Shown here: positions 50,901 through 60,024 of the stretch, piece by piece
How positions within the stretch are numbered: position 1 is the first letter of the stretch
Layout of the letters: each line of letters opens with the position of its first letter
Assembly: GCF_037975245.1 (NCBI RefSeq)
Contig: NC_092566.1
Span: 804,001-868,000, forward strand
Reading direction: 5' to 3'
Length of the DNA: 64,000 bases
Source: Apostichopus japonicus
Taxonomy: Eukaryota; Echinodermata; Holothuroidea; Aspidochirotida; Stichopodidae
Position numbers and translations under genes: made by a program
The notes under the pieces: model-generated
Told to the model about the DNA's origin: nothing
Databases searched by the model: none
Seen by the model: the letters and a program-made list of their open reading frames with translations, nothing else

Positions 50901-53900
50901 AGCGGTCCGACTATAGGAGTTCTTGAGGAGGTGAAATTTACACTTTAAAGCGGGTCGACTATAGGTGTTCTTGGTAGGGATGGAATTGAGAAGCCTCAAT
51001 GGGTAAATGTACACAGAGTACCGTAATACAAATCTAGACTTGTAGTGATTCCGTTATTGTACTCGTATTTTAGTATACTTATTTGTACTCGGACTCGGTC
51101 ATTGAGAATTGGTACTCGTACACGGAGCATTCCGTATGTTAGTATAGGAACTGCTGCAAATGTACGCACTCACATGATGGTGTCTGGAGTCCTGTACTAT
51201 TACTCTTACCAAGGGAAATTCTAATTGTACTGGTACTAATGCTGCTGTACTCGAACTATAAGTACTCTTATGAACACATAGTCATTAGTAAGAATACAAA
51301 ACTATGAGTTCTACATATGATTTATTTTAATACGAAGCCATGAATACGACGCCGAGTACAGAATAAATGTACTAAAAGTACGAATAAGAGTACGGAGTCG
51401 GTACGGAGTCCGGGTACTACAAGTTCGGTTACCTGTCTCTCTTTTGCAGTAAACTAAAACAGATTTGTAACGTACGATATATCAAACCAGAAATCTCATT
51501 TTATACACATTAGTGTAACCATTCCGACAGCAATGCTGTTGTATTTTATGTTGTGTGCTTTGTTCGACGAAACGGCCAGCCGTAGTATTATATGTTGTGT
51601 GCTTTGTACGATGAAACGGCCAACCGTGTTACATTCCACCATGGTAACAATCGCATGACATCTATAACATATACGCTGTCCAACATTGCCGCCCTTTAAA
51701 TGGATTTGGGGCAGGATATATAATTGCATTCCTCATGATTTCAGACAAAATTACTTTCAATAGGCAAACAGAGTTAATACAATTCTCGAAAAAGACTCTT
51801 TGACCCCTCTGAGCATATAACAGATTTTCTCACAGTATTACAACGGTGATTTATACAAAACATATCCTGTAGGCTATTTATATAGTGAGGTGGGTTAAGC
51901 TTTAAGATCAGCTATACCCACCCGCTTTGCAATTTTAAGCTATTTCCAGTTAGTGTTGAATTGGACATTTCGACATTCTGACTGCATCATATCATATTTA
52001 CGTCTGAATAGAGGACAATCATCAATCTAAATGCAACATATCGATCTAGACAGTTCTTAATTACAGAGTTACAATACAGAAAAGTTTGTGTTCCATAAAC
52101 TTGAACAAAATATTTATAATTTCATGTGTAACCCTTAAGAGAATGCCAGAGTCGGTTCTTTCTACATAAGCTCTTATATGCCTTTTGACGGTCACGTGAC
52201 ATCATCATACTGAGGCGAATTTAACTTGCAGTTGCAGCATTTACGTACCATATTTGGATATTCGTGACATGGATTGACAATGACCTACTAGAGACTTGTC
52301 ATAAAGTAAGTTTGATGAAATAGTTTTATAACAAATGAACAAGCAGTTCACTTTAAAATCCAGAAAGGTCTCCATATTAAGCTTGAAGCGTAACATTTTA
52401 AAACCTCAATCGCGAAGGGTCGTAAGAAATATTCCTTACTATTGCGTAGTAAAAGGTAACCCCCCGGTCACCCATCATTTACAGTGAAAGTCAAACCAAT
52501 CGAGAAAACGTTTATTTGTGAATCAGCGAACAATCCACCACACAAATATAACATTTCTCTTAAAATGGATTAACTCCAGAGACCTTCAAATATGCGGTTT
52601 CTCCACAAATTGACAATGAAAGGAAGTCAAGGCGGAAAGCTGTTTCCCGTTGGAATAGGCTTTATAATCCACATATATTTACCGTGTTAGGAACCGGTAC
52701 AGTTCTTTCGTTGGTCGTACGCAAACTTATACTCAATAATGTACACATATGTAGGAACTTAATCAAGTCCTTCCTTAACACATCGACTCATATACCAGTG
52801 TTATGTTCAAGGATGATTATCGGCCTGTATCATGGCATAGCGATTCATAGTTTAGCGCCCCGTGATTTACAAAACCCTATTTTGAATGTCTGTCGTACCT
52901 TATAGCATGAAAAACATGGTACGTGCATCCCTTAGTGAGTTTATACATGGTATGGTTACTTGAACTAACTTCTGACTATAGAATATTTCAACATCACTGA
53001 TGGGATGTAAGCATGTTTAACATTCTGCCATCTTTTATTCCCCATGTAATGTAATTCTATAGGTCCAGTTCGTAACGGGAGTAGGTACATTTCTAAGTGT
53101 TACCGCACGTGCATTGGGTACAAATTCTCACTTTCGTTCCCATTAAGCCTGCTACCTCCCAACCGACGGAGGAGTCACGACTAGAGTGAGCCCCCAACAT
53201 CATGCCCACTTTCTTCAATGCAGGAGAAGAAGATATTACAGACTGCATTGCACCTTGTTGTGAACGAAATTTTATGTTACAATAATAAAGATTTCTCAAA
53301 ACCTGGCAGGGCATAGACCTATTTCAACACTTTGAACATTTTTGGGCATCTATTGACACTGTGTTCATTACATTGTGGCAATTTTCGTGTTTACGTGATT
53401 GCATTGTGACATAAAATTAACAAGACAGTCCTGAATGGCTGAATGTAGATACCATCTGCTCCTGCTTTATAAGCACTATCTTTTATTCCCATTAAACCAC
53501 AAATATGTATTGTATCTAGTGCAGCTAGTTAGGCCTGTACATTCATAGCCTAACACGCTTGTATTGTTACCTCACTACTGCATGCATGTGTATGTACGTG
53601 TTTATGAAATGCGGGTGTATGTACGTGTTTATGAAATGCGGTTATGAAATGTCTTTCGTCAAGTGACAATGTACCTCAGAGAAACAGGTGGATATGCTAT
53701 GAAATGAGTCACACGTCAAGATCATCACCTCTGTGAACTTCAAATTTTGACAACCCAAAGTCTACATTTAGCACGCACGGATATTGCCGAAGTAACGAGC
53801 AGGATGTCAAAGTTACCATAGCAACACTTTATACAATTTAAAACACACTCGAACTCTTAATATATATTGATAAACCGTTTCCCTATGGATATATTACGGT

Positions 53901-55244
53901 TAAATGAAAACATTGAATAAAGAAATTGCTGAAGCTTGCTAAAATTTGGTTCAACCATATACTAAAAATAGAACACTTCACAGCATAATTCATACATTCA
54001 CACAAAAATAACACTTTCATATTCAGATTGTCTGAAATCAAGGGCTGTTTATTTCAATGTAAGGGTGCTATCGGTAGTTAAATCATGATATATTGTAAAA
54101 GAACCATACACTGACTCTTAACAGCGTTTCAAGAGTTACTATAGAGAGGAAGCGCGAGTCAAAGCATTTACCTAGCTCACAAATTAATGTTTCCGTTTCT
54201 TCTAGTTTTAATTGATACTAGCGTTTAGTTTTGAATTCTTCCCTTCCTTTTCTCTTTCCGGAATTGTGTTGTTTATAGAAAGTTAAGTATATATGCTCGA
54301 GCTTTTTCAGTATACTGCCGTGACGTCCCCAAATTTAGATACATAAGGGGAAAGGTATTTGTTCGTTGCGTAATGGCAAAGGGAACGCTCAGAAACAGGT
54401 GCGTGCGGCTGCAGTGTCCACCTATGACTAGTGGAGTATGGTCATTTTGAACATAGTTCAGGCCTCAACAGTTTCTACAGACGTACTGCCCTTGCATTAG
54501 CAAGTTTAGTTGCGTCGGTTATTCGAGTTAAATATTAGTATCCTCTGTATATATATCATGTGTATGTTTGGGCGGGGGGAGGGGGTTGGGGGTTGGGGAG
54601 GATACAATGTTCACTGGGGATTGTTAGCAGCTTCACATTCGTCAGTCAGTTGATGTATTGGCAAGAGTAAAATTTCTCTAGGGGGGGGGGGGGGGTATTT
54701 ATATATTTTTTGGCACGTTGTTTGAATCTAAAAAGCTAAACAAAGTAAGTATGTTGTGACATCCTGAACAAACAGACCATGCACAATTTAAAAGTCACAT
54801 AATTTGGTTGAATATTGTAACGAGTGTCAATATTTATTTGTTTTATTAGAATGTACTGCGTAGCATTGTGAACACACAAGTTTATATCACAATTACACAG
54901 CTACAGTATAAATATGGAAAGAATGCAAATTATTAAATATTAAGAATATGTCATTCTTTGACATTATTTCGAAATGTGCAATTTTTTTTAAATTTTATTA
55001 TCACTTAAAGCCTATCTAGCCATAAGTTCCTTTTAGACAATTAGCAGGGATAATTATTGACTCACCTATCAAGCAGAAAATACACATCAAATCCTCCACG
55101 ACATTGACTCTTCCGTCCAGCAGCCATGTGAGTTCCACCAGGTTCAACCCCAGGAGCAGCTCTCTTGATGAAATTAAACCCCATGACCACGTGACAGCAG
55201 ATTACCATGGTGATGACCAGACCGCGGGTACCCTTCATGAACAT
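29960..55244 (-). CDS. ANTXR-like (anthrax toxin receptor family) membrane receptor, gene B; 15 coding exons, 479 aa
   Basis: Tandem paralogue of gene A, same strand, about 8 kb upstream of it. Joined exons (minus strand): 55244-55066, 46820-46743, 44310-44233, 42803-42697, 42040-41967, 41416-41264, 37350-37290, 36635-36537, 35464-35395, 35098-35017, 34554-34459, 32054-31935, 31387-31262, 30717-30637, 29995-29960. All introns are GT/AG and the frame is open throughout. Intron phases match gene A at all 14 positions. Domains: signal peptide about 1-22; VWA about 50-228 with MIDAS D59, S61, S63, T131 and D160; ANTXR Ig-like domain to about 326; transmembrane helix about 330-350 followed by WWFWNVLCC; short tail with WPVVDASLYGG, VRWGQGGSTEAA and YERVSVMRPAPEDK motifs. 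The proline block of gene A is mostly absent. Ligand unknown. Confidence 0.93.
30637..30717 (-). CDS. Gene B exon 14: conserved C-terminal motif
   Basis: 81 nt, phase 0. Encodes FAPLKSLYERVSVMRPAPED. Same length and frame as gene A exon 14. Confidence 0.92.
31262..31387 (-). CDS. Gene B exon 13: ANTXR C-terminal domain
   Basis: 126 nt, phase 0, residues 400-441. Encodes VRWGQGGSTEAASHLEKAKN, then a short acidic link. The C-terminal proline and cysteine extension of gene A is absent. Confidence 0.92.
31495..31580. repeat. CACCCCCTAACCCCAC minisatellite in gene B intron 12
   Basis: Five to six units of 16-19 bp. The CCCTAA inside resembles a telomere repeat, but the array is not telomeric. 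Confidence 0.85.
31935..32054 (-). CDS. Gene B exon 12: proximal cytoplasmic tail
   Basis: 120 nt, phase 0, residues 360-399. Encodes VVTKPAAPKPVPPSPNNKQW, then PVVDASLYGGGGPGGMRPVT. Shorter and less proline-rich than gene A. Confidence 0.92.
34012..34426. repeat. Pure AGAGG pentanucleotide array in gene B intron 11
   Basis: About 82 uninterrupted AGAGG units (34015-34425). All purine on the plus strand and (CCUCU)n in the gene B transcript. It begins 33 nt after the exon 11 donor. Open frames through it are artefacts. Confidence 0.97.
34459..34554 (-). CDS. Gene B exon 11: transmembrane helix
   Basis: 96 nt, phase 0. Encodes GVLLGLFLALLIIGLIAAWW, then FWNVLCCV. The donor GTAAGT is 33 nt from the AGAGG array. 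Confidence 0.93.
34913..34972. repeat. TA microsatellite in gene B intron 10
   Basis: (TATG) then (TA)n tracts. It marks one edge of the segment duplicated in inverted orientation near 60 kb. Confidence 0.85.
35017..35098 (-). CDS. Gene B exon 10: end of Ig-like domain
   Basis: 82 nt, phase 2 to 0. Encodes FVVLQVSVNGISFISSNVTI, then TAEGCEP. A near-identical copy lies at 60427-60508 on the plus strand. Confidence 0.92.
35395..35464 (-). CDS. Gene B exon 9: ANTXR Ig-like domain
   Basis: 70 nt, phase 1 to 2. Encodes VRPYSVNSTHLTCPVPMIEE; the TCPVP stretch matches the family position. This exon is missing from the inverted copy near 60 kb. Confidence 0.9.
35515..35725. repeat. Dispersed TGACCTTTGG-type repeat, copy 1
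   Basis: Contains ATGACCTTTGGCCTTCACC, then CAATAGGGTTCTT and ACTCAATATGGGGCTAC, ending in CACACA-rich sequence. It parallels 38819-39095, which has GTGACCTTTGACCTGTGCCA and CAATAGGGTTCTTGCACTCA. Likely an interspersed repeat in introns of gene B. Confidence 0.6.
35985..36130. repeat. Dispersed repeat, copy 2 of 2 (other copy 2424-2555)
   Basis: Shares the CTCTTTCGAGATCC core and TTGTTCGATACA with the copy at 2.4 kb. In intron 8 of gene B. Confidence 0.5.
36537..36635 (-). CDS. Gene B exon 8: ANTXR Ig-like domain
   Basis: 99 nt, phase 1 to 1. Encodes YNITIFGNGFTKTSDLGKVI then CNFRLNDTDNQ. Keeps the GNGF and CNFxLNDT signatures. Confidence 0.9.
37290..37350 (-). CDS. Gene B exon 7: VWA to Ig-like linker
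   Basis: 61 nt, phase 0 to 1. Encodes IVNTSCVEILGASPLTVCTD. The two cysteines and the NTS sequon are conserved with gene A. Confidence 0.91.
38819..39095. repeat. Dispersed TGACCTTTGACC-type repeat, copy 2 (two internal units)
   Basis: Two successive related units (TTTGACACCTGTTGACCTTA and TTTGACCTCTGTTGACCCCA), each followed by a GGTTCTTG-AC-CA block and a CATAC-AAGTATGA block, ending in ACACACAC. In intron 6 of gene B. Confidence 0.6.
40850..41035. repeat. Short minisatellite based on AATGCGTGtttCAAgC
   Basis: About ten units of 17-21 bp, for example AGCAGTAATGCGTGTGATTC, with considerable variation. In intron 6 of gene B, near its exon 6 end. Confidence 0.85.
41264..41416 (-). CDS. Gene B exon 6: VWA C-terminal half
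   Basis: 153 nt, phase 0 to 0. Encodes ADKSRKMGASVLAVRVGES, then HIFRGDSFNDLENIIDK. Aligned without gaps to gene A exon 6. Confidence 0.93.
41967..42040 (-). CDS. Gene B exon 5: VWA, MIDAS aspartate
   Basis: 74 nt, phase 1 to 0. Encodes DAASVIIALTDGKLDDRREA; D160 is the last MIDAS residue. One codon shorter than gene A exon 5. Confidence 0.92.
42697..42803 (-). CDS. Gene B exon 4: VWA, MIDAS threonine
   Basis: 107 nt, phase 2 to 1. Encodes IKSLRQHVTGGGTFLYPGLQ; T131 is the MIDAS threonine. Confidence 0.92.
44233..44310 (-). CDS. Gene B exon 3: VWA core strand
   Basis: 78 nt, phase 2 to 2. Encodes SADLRISFISFSSETRAETI then LELTEN, matching the family core strand. Confidence 0.91.
44380..45430. 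repeat. Higher-order ATGATCC array in gene B intron 2
   Basis: A basic ATGATCCCGCACCTAC-like unit of about 15-16 bp. Three to four larger copies of about 195 bp (starting near 44545, 44735, 44930 and 45120) share blocks such as CATTCACTGGTACATAATCT and GATCCCGAAACTACGTATGA. Confidence 0.85.
46743..46820 (-). CDS. Gene B exon 2: VWA, MIDAS DxSxS
   Basis: 78 nt, phase 2 to 2. Completes DSSSS (DxSxS) followed by VTNEHFQKQTVDFVEALVGR. It is preceded by the 8.2-kb intron 1, the longest in the window. Confidence 0.92.
49060..51011. repeat. Two-monomer satellite (about 48 bp and about 70 bp) in gene B intron 1
   Basis: All units begin ACACTTTAAAGCGGTCCGAC. Short units continue TATAGGAGTTCTTGAGAAGG; long units continue TATAGGTGTTCTTGGTAGAA and GAATTGAGAAGCCTCAATGG. 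The left half has a run of long units with a GATTATAGG variant. The right half alternates short and long as an about 118-bp dimer. A third, about 60-bp type (CCAACCATAGG) occurs near 49.74 and 49.97 kb. Confidence 0.95.
51030..51432. mobile_element. Possible fold-back element with TACTCGTA/TACGAGTA motifs
   Basis: The left half is dense in GTACTCG-type motifs and the right half in their inverse (GAGTACGG). Short inverted ends ACTTGTAGT (51040) and ACTACAAGT (near 51415) are visible. No convincing target duplication was found, so element status is tentative. Confidence 0.4.
51536..51640. repeat. 61-bp tandem duplication
   Basis: ATGTTGTGTGCTTTGT-CGA then GAAACGGCCA-CCGT occurs twice in a row. 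Confidence 0.75.
55066..55244 (-). CDS. Gene B exon 1: signal peptide and start of VWA
   Basis: Starts MFMKGTRGLVITMVICCHVV; a second in-frame ATG lies two codons on. It ends GGFDVYFLLD with D59 of the MIDAS. The mature N-terminus before the VWA is about 15 residues longer than in gene A. Donor GTGAGT, phase 2. Confidence 0.92.
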
Positions 55245-55547
55245 GATTCAACCTAAAGTTAAGCCAAGAGATGACCTCAAAATGTCAAATTTTATTTTTC
55301 TGAAACTCTTTATAATTACAAATAAAGGGGGGGGGTGGGAAGGGGGGATACAAAAACCTGCACCATATCGTTCATGAACATACATGACGTCACAAACTTG
55401 TAAACAAGCCACTTTTTCTTTCTCACAGAAGAGTATTTCTCACAAAGAGCCAGCAAACCTATCTGAGAGTAATGGGAAATTTGTCTTTACCATGGAAACG
55501 GAAAGTGATCAAGTTGTCGTATAATTAACTTTATATCTCCCCTGTAT

Positions 55548-56045
55548 ATACACGATGACACTCCTCCCTATCACATCTCCCCCATCCCATCTCATCTCCC
55601 CCATCCCATCTCACCCATCCCATCTCCCCCATCTCATCTCCCCATCCCATCCCCCCATCCCATCTCACCCATTCCATTCCATCTCCCCCATTCCATCCCA
55701 TCTCCCATCCCATCTCATCTCCACCATCCCATCTATATACACGATGACACTCCTCCCTATCATATCTCCCCCATCTCCCCATCTCATCTCCCCATCCCAT
55801 CTCCCCCATCCCATCTCCCCATTCCATCTCATCTCCCCATCCCATCTCCCCCATCCCATCTCACCCATTCCATCCCATCTCCCCCATTCCATCCCATCTC
55901 CCCCATTCCATCCCATCTCCCATCCCATCTCATCTCCCCATCCCATCAATATACACGATGACACTCCTCCCTATCATATCTCCCCATCTCCCACATCCCA
56001 TCTCCCCCATCCCATCTCCCCATTCCATCTCACCCATCCCATCCG
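55548..56045. repeat. Higher-order CCCATCTC minisatellite between gene B leader and exon 1
   Basis: Short CCCCATCCCATCT units. A unique block with ACACGATGACACTCCTCCCT restarts at about 55551, 55739 and 55952, giving about 190-210 bp higher-order copies. Confidence 0.9.
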
Positions 56046-56578
56046 CCCTTCTTTCGTCTCAACACTAGTAATCATATGTACCACATCAAATAGTCACCGA
56101 TACAGTCACGTATCTATAGGGGTGGTGGGCTAGGCCCCCCATAATTTGTCTGGTCGTCCAGTCCCCCCCCCCCAAAAGAGTGTAATGATTTTTGTTTTGG
56201 AAAGTAGGTTCGACCAGTACTCTGCTTGACCCCCTAGAGCGTTCTTCCCCCACCCCACCCCCACCCCACCCCCACCACGCCCCTGAAAACAAATGATAAT
56301 AATATGACAAACAGCTTAAGAACTAAATGTACTTCTCTAACAGAGTAAAGATCAAGTCCAATTCGTAGCTCATTGGCTTTGGTTGATGTGTTTATATTGT
56401 GGGGTTAATTTTCAGAGGTTTTGAGTCCCACAAACCGATCTTGCACAACACAAGCAAACCCCTCAAGCCAACAGAGTATGAACGGAACTTGATCCGAAAA
56501 AAATGATTAAATCATCATTGATTATCAGAGCAAACATAAACGGTTTCTTCTATAACTTCCGATCTTAATCCATAAATA

Positions 56579-56656
56579 GATATCTAATACAGTATCAGGG
56601 CAACTCCCTGATTTACAGATATCTAATACAGTACCAGGGCAGCTCTCTGGTTTACC
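56579..56656. repeat. 39-bp tandem pair with hairpin core
   Basis: AGATATCTAATACAGTA followed by a CAGGG-CCCTG hairpin motif, twice. Related hairpin sequences (CAGGGAGTTGTTATGG and CAACTCCCTGATTTA) occur at about 23057 and 62742, suggesting a dispersed family. Confidence 0.55.
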
Positions 56657-56756
56657 GAACTGTCCATATCAGCCACAACTTTGTAGAAATGTAAACGAGG
56701 CCTAAAGGGCGCGAGTGGCAATGACCTGAATTTCCAATTTACCAGATACCACTCAC

Positions 56757-56905
56757 CTTGGAAACTCTCGTCCTTCCTTTTGGATAAAAACACTTCCCAC
56801 AATCGACTAGATTGCTAACTACACGTAAACTTGCTTCAGGAGGAATCGAAGATTGTCGACACAGCACTGATCGGTACAAGCAAGTGCGATAGCTCTTTGT
56901 GGCGC
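56757..56905 (-). other. Probable 5' untranslated leader exon of gene B
   Basis: A consensus donor (CCAAG|GTGAGT) at 56757/56756 ends a stretch with no ATG on the minus strand, as expected of a leader exon. It would splice to the acceptor CTTTAG at 55254-55253, eight bases before the ATG at 55244. The right edge is approximate, set about 30 bp from the TATA-like site at 56931-56942. The intron would hold the 55.5-56.0 kb CCCATCTC array. Confidence 0.45.
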
Positions 56906-56930
56906 GCGTAAATATTTCGAAACAATGATG

Positions 56931-56942
56931 CTATATATAAAA
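56931..56942 (-). promoter_or_regulatory. Candidate TATA box of gene B
   Basis: TTTTATATATAG on the minus strand, 25-35 bp before the inferred leader exon. AT-rich matches are common in this window, so the support is mainly position. Confidence 0.35.
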
Positions 56943-59889
56943 CGTATGATGTGGAAAAAAATTCCTGTTCCTTATCATGACAAAAAGGTTAATTGTTGGC
57001 AGTGTTCGGCTTGATTCTAATATTAAACCTCCTCAAACAGTTGATATTTCTTCCAAGTTAACTCAAGCAGCTGAAAGTTCTCTCTGGTTTCACTCAATGG
57101 AAGATTCAATACAATAAACACCACATATACGATGTCCCCGTCCAGTGAAGAAAACGTACATGTATCACACGAGAGAACTCCACAGTACAGAAAGGGTGCT
57201 TGCTTCAGTTATAAATACAGCTGTTGGATGTCACAGACGTATCGTCAGCTTCGAACAAGGTAGTTGCTTGAAGTCAGTTTTGATTCTAATTTACATTACT
57301 TTCTCCTATTAGGGTTTCCTGAAGTTATACAACTTCTTCCAGTAGCCTATCTCTACGAGAGAGAACCACTGTGCATTTCTGTGATTGTTACCAGTAAAGA
57401 GATTCTCGAATCTGAATAAGCCCGCAGCGCAACGTGAACTTGTAGAATAATGTGTGGCGGTTTCGGCGTGTGGATGAATTGACACCTCTGTGATATATTA
57501 CTGTGTTGATGTATCCTAGGCACTTGTGTGTCTGTCTGGCTGGATGACCCCGATGAGGCATAAAATCGGAAACGATAATCCCAAATATAGGGTTAGAGTA
57601 GAGATAGAAAGGGGTGATTGTAGTCCTAGGGAGATTGGAAACGTTCACTGGAGGAGAAAAATACGGTCAACGACAAAAGAATTGTTATGTGAGTCATACT
57701 GGGGGTCATCTTTGTACTCAGACACATGGTGATGTGCTCAATGTGAATTATTAAGTAATATTTGTATGAATTAAACCGTTTATTGCTACAAGAATTGTCC
57801 AAAGGCATCCCAAATAGTTATAACAGATTCAAATAAGACTTAACAAGCCACTTGAAAGCGCAATACGGTTTATAGAGACAGGAGTTAGAGGGCGAAGTGA
57901 CATGACAAAATAACACAATTAATGTGGAATAATATTTCCGAAGTCTGTCGAGTGATGATTGGTACTGTAAGAAAATGGTGCCTATGAGAAAGCCGCGGGG
58001 TTGAACAACTAAAAATGGAAAGGAAGTAGGCCTAAACGAATTTCCCCTCTTGCTTCGTAGACCTAAAAGGGCCTATTATTAGATCTCTGTGAAACTATGT
58101 CAAGACATGCATTGGCAGGGAAAGGGAGAGGAGGGGGGAGAAAGAGGGGAAACGGGGTGCCAGGAAGAAAGTGGGTAATGGGGAGTGGGAGTGGGGAAAG
58201 GACAAGTATGGATGGTGAGGGAAAGTGGGAGAGTGAGAAATAGAGGAATAAGTTGGGTTGAAATCATCGCAAATCCCAAGATTTCAAAGTAGTGTACCCT
58301 CCCCTCGCCCTACCCCTTCCCTCCCCTCACCTACCCCTCCCCTCTCCTCTCCCCTCCCCTCCCCTCCCCTCCCCTCCCCTCCCCTCCCTTTCGACGAGGA
58401 CAGTGATGGAGGAGAAATTTGCATGGAATCAGGAATTAACTAAAATGTAAATGTCAAAAATAAAAAGCAAAAGAGAATGACAGTGCCTATTTTATTTCGA
58501 TACGGAATGTAGAGAGTAAACTTTCTGCTGTCCAATTCACCTGATATCATCATAGTAAAGTTAGTTTTATTTCATGAACTTACTTCGTAACTAAGTTTTC
58601 TCCTTCGTCATTCATCATTCCTTTGGCTCCGTACATCTAACGGCGGATGCCCTAGCAGACCTTTACATTTTATTCTTACTGTCTGTCTGCTAAAGTCAGT
58701 TTTGAATAGTAGGCTACTCAATTCGACCACACATTGTTTCAAAAATGAGAAATGATTTGAGATTAGCAGTCCAAATGCTTGCCGAGTGTAGGTTCAATGG
58801 TTAGGGTCAGAATGCTTTTACATTCTAGCATTATTAGGGCAAATAATGATTTATGGACATGTTATATATGCTGACTTAAATTTAACTAATCTATAAATAA
58901 AAATATAAAATAATATTGTTTTACCAACAAAACAACAAATACACTTAGTATCCATTACGTTTTCTTCTTTATTTCTGTCTAACGTTTAGTTCCTCTCATT
59001 CACAAATACAATAGTCCTAGGTCCTACCAGGCCCAAGCGGGGTGGGGTGGGAGGGGGTATCAGAAGGTACATCATCGGGGCTGGGGCCACGAAGGAGATA
59101 TGGCGCGGGAATATATGGGATGACGAATAGTGTATTCTTATTATATTTCATATCAATATGCATGAGGGAAAGTAGTAGTAGTACTCAAAAATTCTACATA
59201 CACCCAAGTGACTTCCATGAATTTATGAAAAATTCAGAACAGTGTTCCCGGTGATACAATTGAAACCGGGGTTCGACCAAGCTCTTGTCACCCCTGGGTC
59301 CTACCTACCTACCCTGAGTCATACCTACCCTGGGTCCTTCCGGGCTACCCGTTGGATGTGACTTTTAAATGCTAATCACTGGGAGGGATTGCAGGTAGAG
59401 CAGGCTTCATCAATAATTGGCCCATTTCCCTTAAAAAAATTGTTTTTTTGAACTTCTGTTATTACTTATGATGGCAATTGCAGTTTGCGTTGGATTTGCT
59501 ACAATATGGTCAGTGCCTCATTATCAATATGCTTATGAGGGAAGTGCCTAAGAGACTAACAGGTCAAAAGGGCCCAAAGTTGAACGGACCCTGGCCCAAA
59601 GGTCTCGGAACCCATGTCAACGTTTTCAGACCAGACCTTCAAACTTGCCATTTTCGGGCTGTGCGTTGAAGACGTTTATGTGCCTAAGGGGGGAGGGGTA
59701 GGGGTAGTGTGGGCCAGGCATATGGTGAGTTCGTATTCCAGACAGTAACTATCTGGCACTAAATATGGCGATATTCGTAATAAGATGTATATTGGCCAAA
59801 CGTCAAGGATTCACCAATGAAAATTGAAATATTAGATTAAAGCATTATCTACTGGATTAATTAAACGCTTGGGAACTCGCTCATCATAA

Positions 59890-60020
<131 letters not shown>

Positions 60021-60024
60021 TATA

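Larger units (their letters stand above)
46821..55065. other. Gene B intron 1 (8.2 kb)
   Basis: Longest intron in the window. Holds the 49.06-51.01 kb satellite, the fold-back element at 51.0 kb, a 61-bp tandem pair at about 51540-51640, a GTGTATGTACGTGTTTATGA pair at 53588-53640, and G-runs at 54570 and 54680. No further exon seen. Confidence 0.6.

Noticed and set aside
49060-51011. CRISPR-like array appearance
   Set aside because: The whole unit is repeated with no unique spacers, inside an animal intron; it is satellite DNA.
55555-56133. 192-codon plus-strand frame rich in Ser/Pro/His/Ile
   Set aside because: Low-complexity translation of the CCCATCTC array.
56110-56287. Possible further hAT-like element between GGGGTGGTGGGC and CCACCACGCCCCTG
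   Set aside because: The ends are only loosely complementary in C/G-rich sequence and no 8-bp duplication flanks them.
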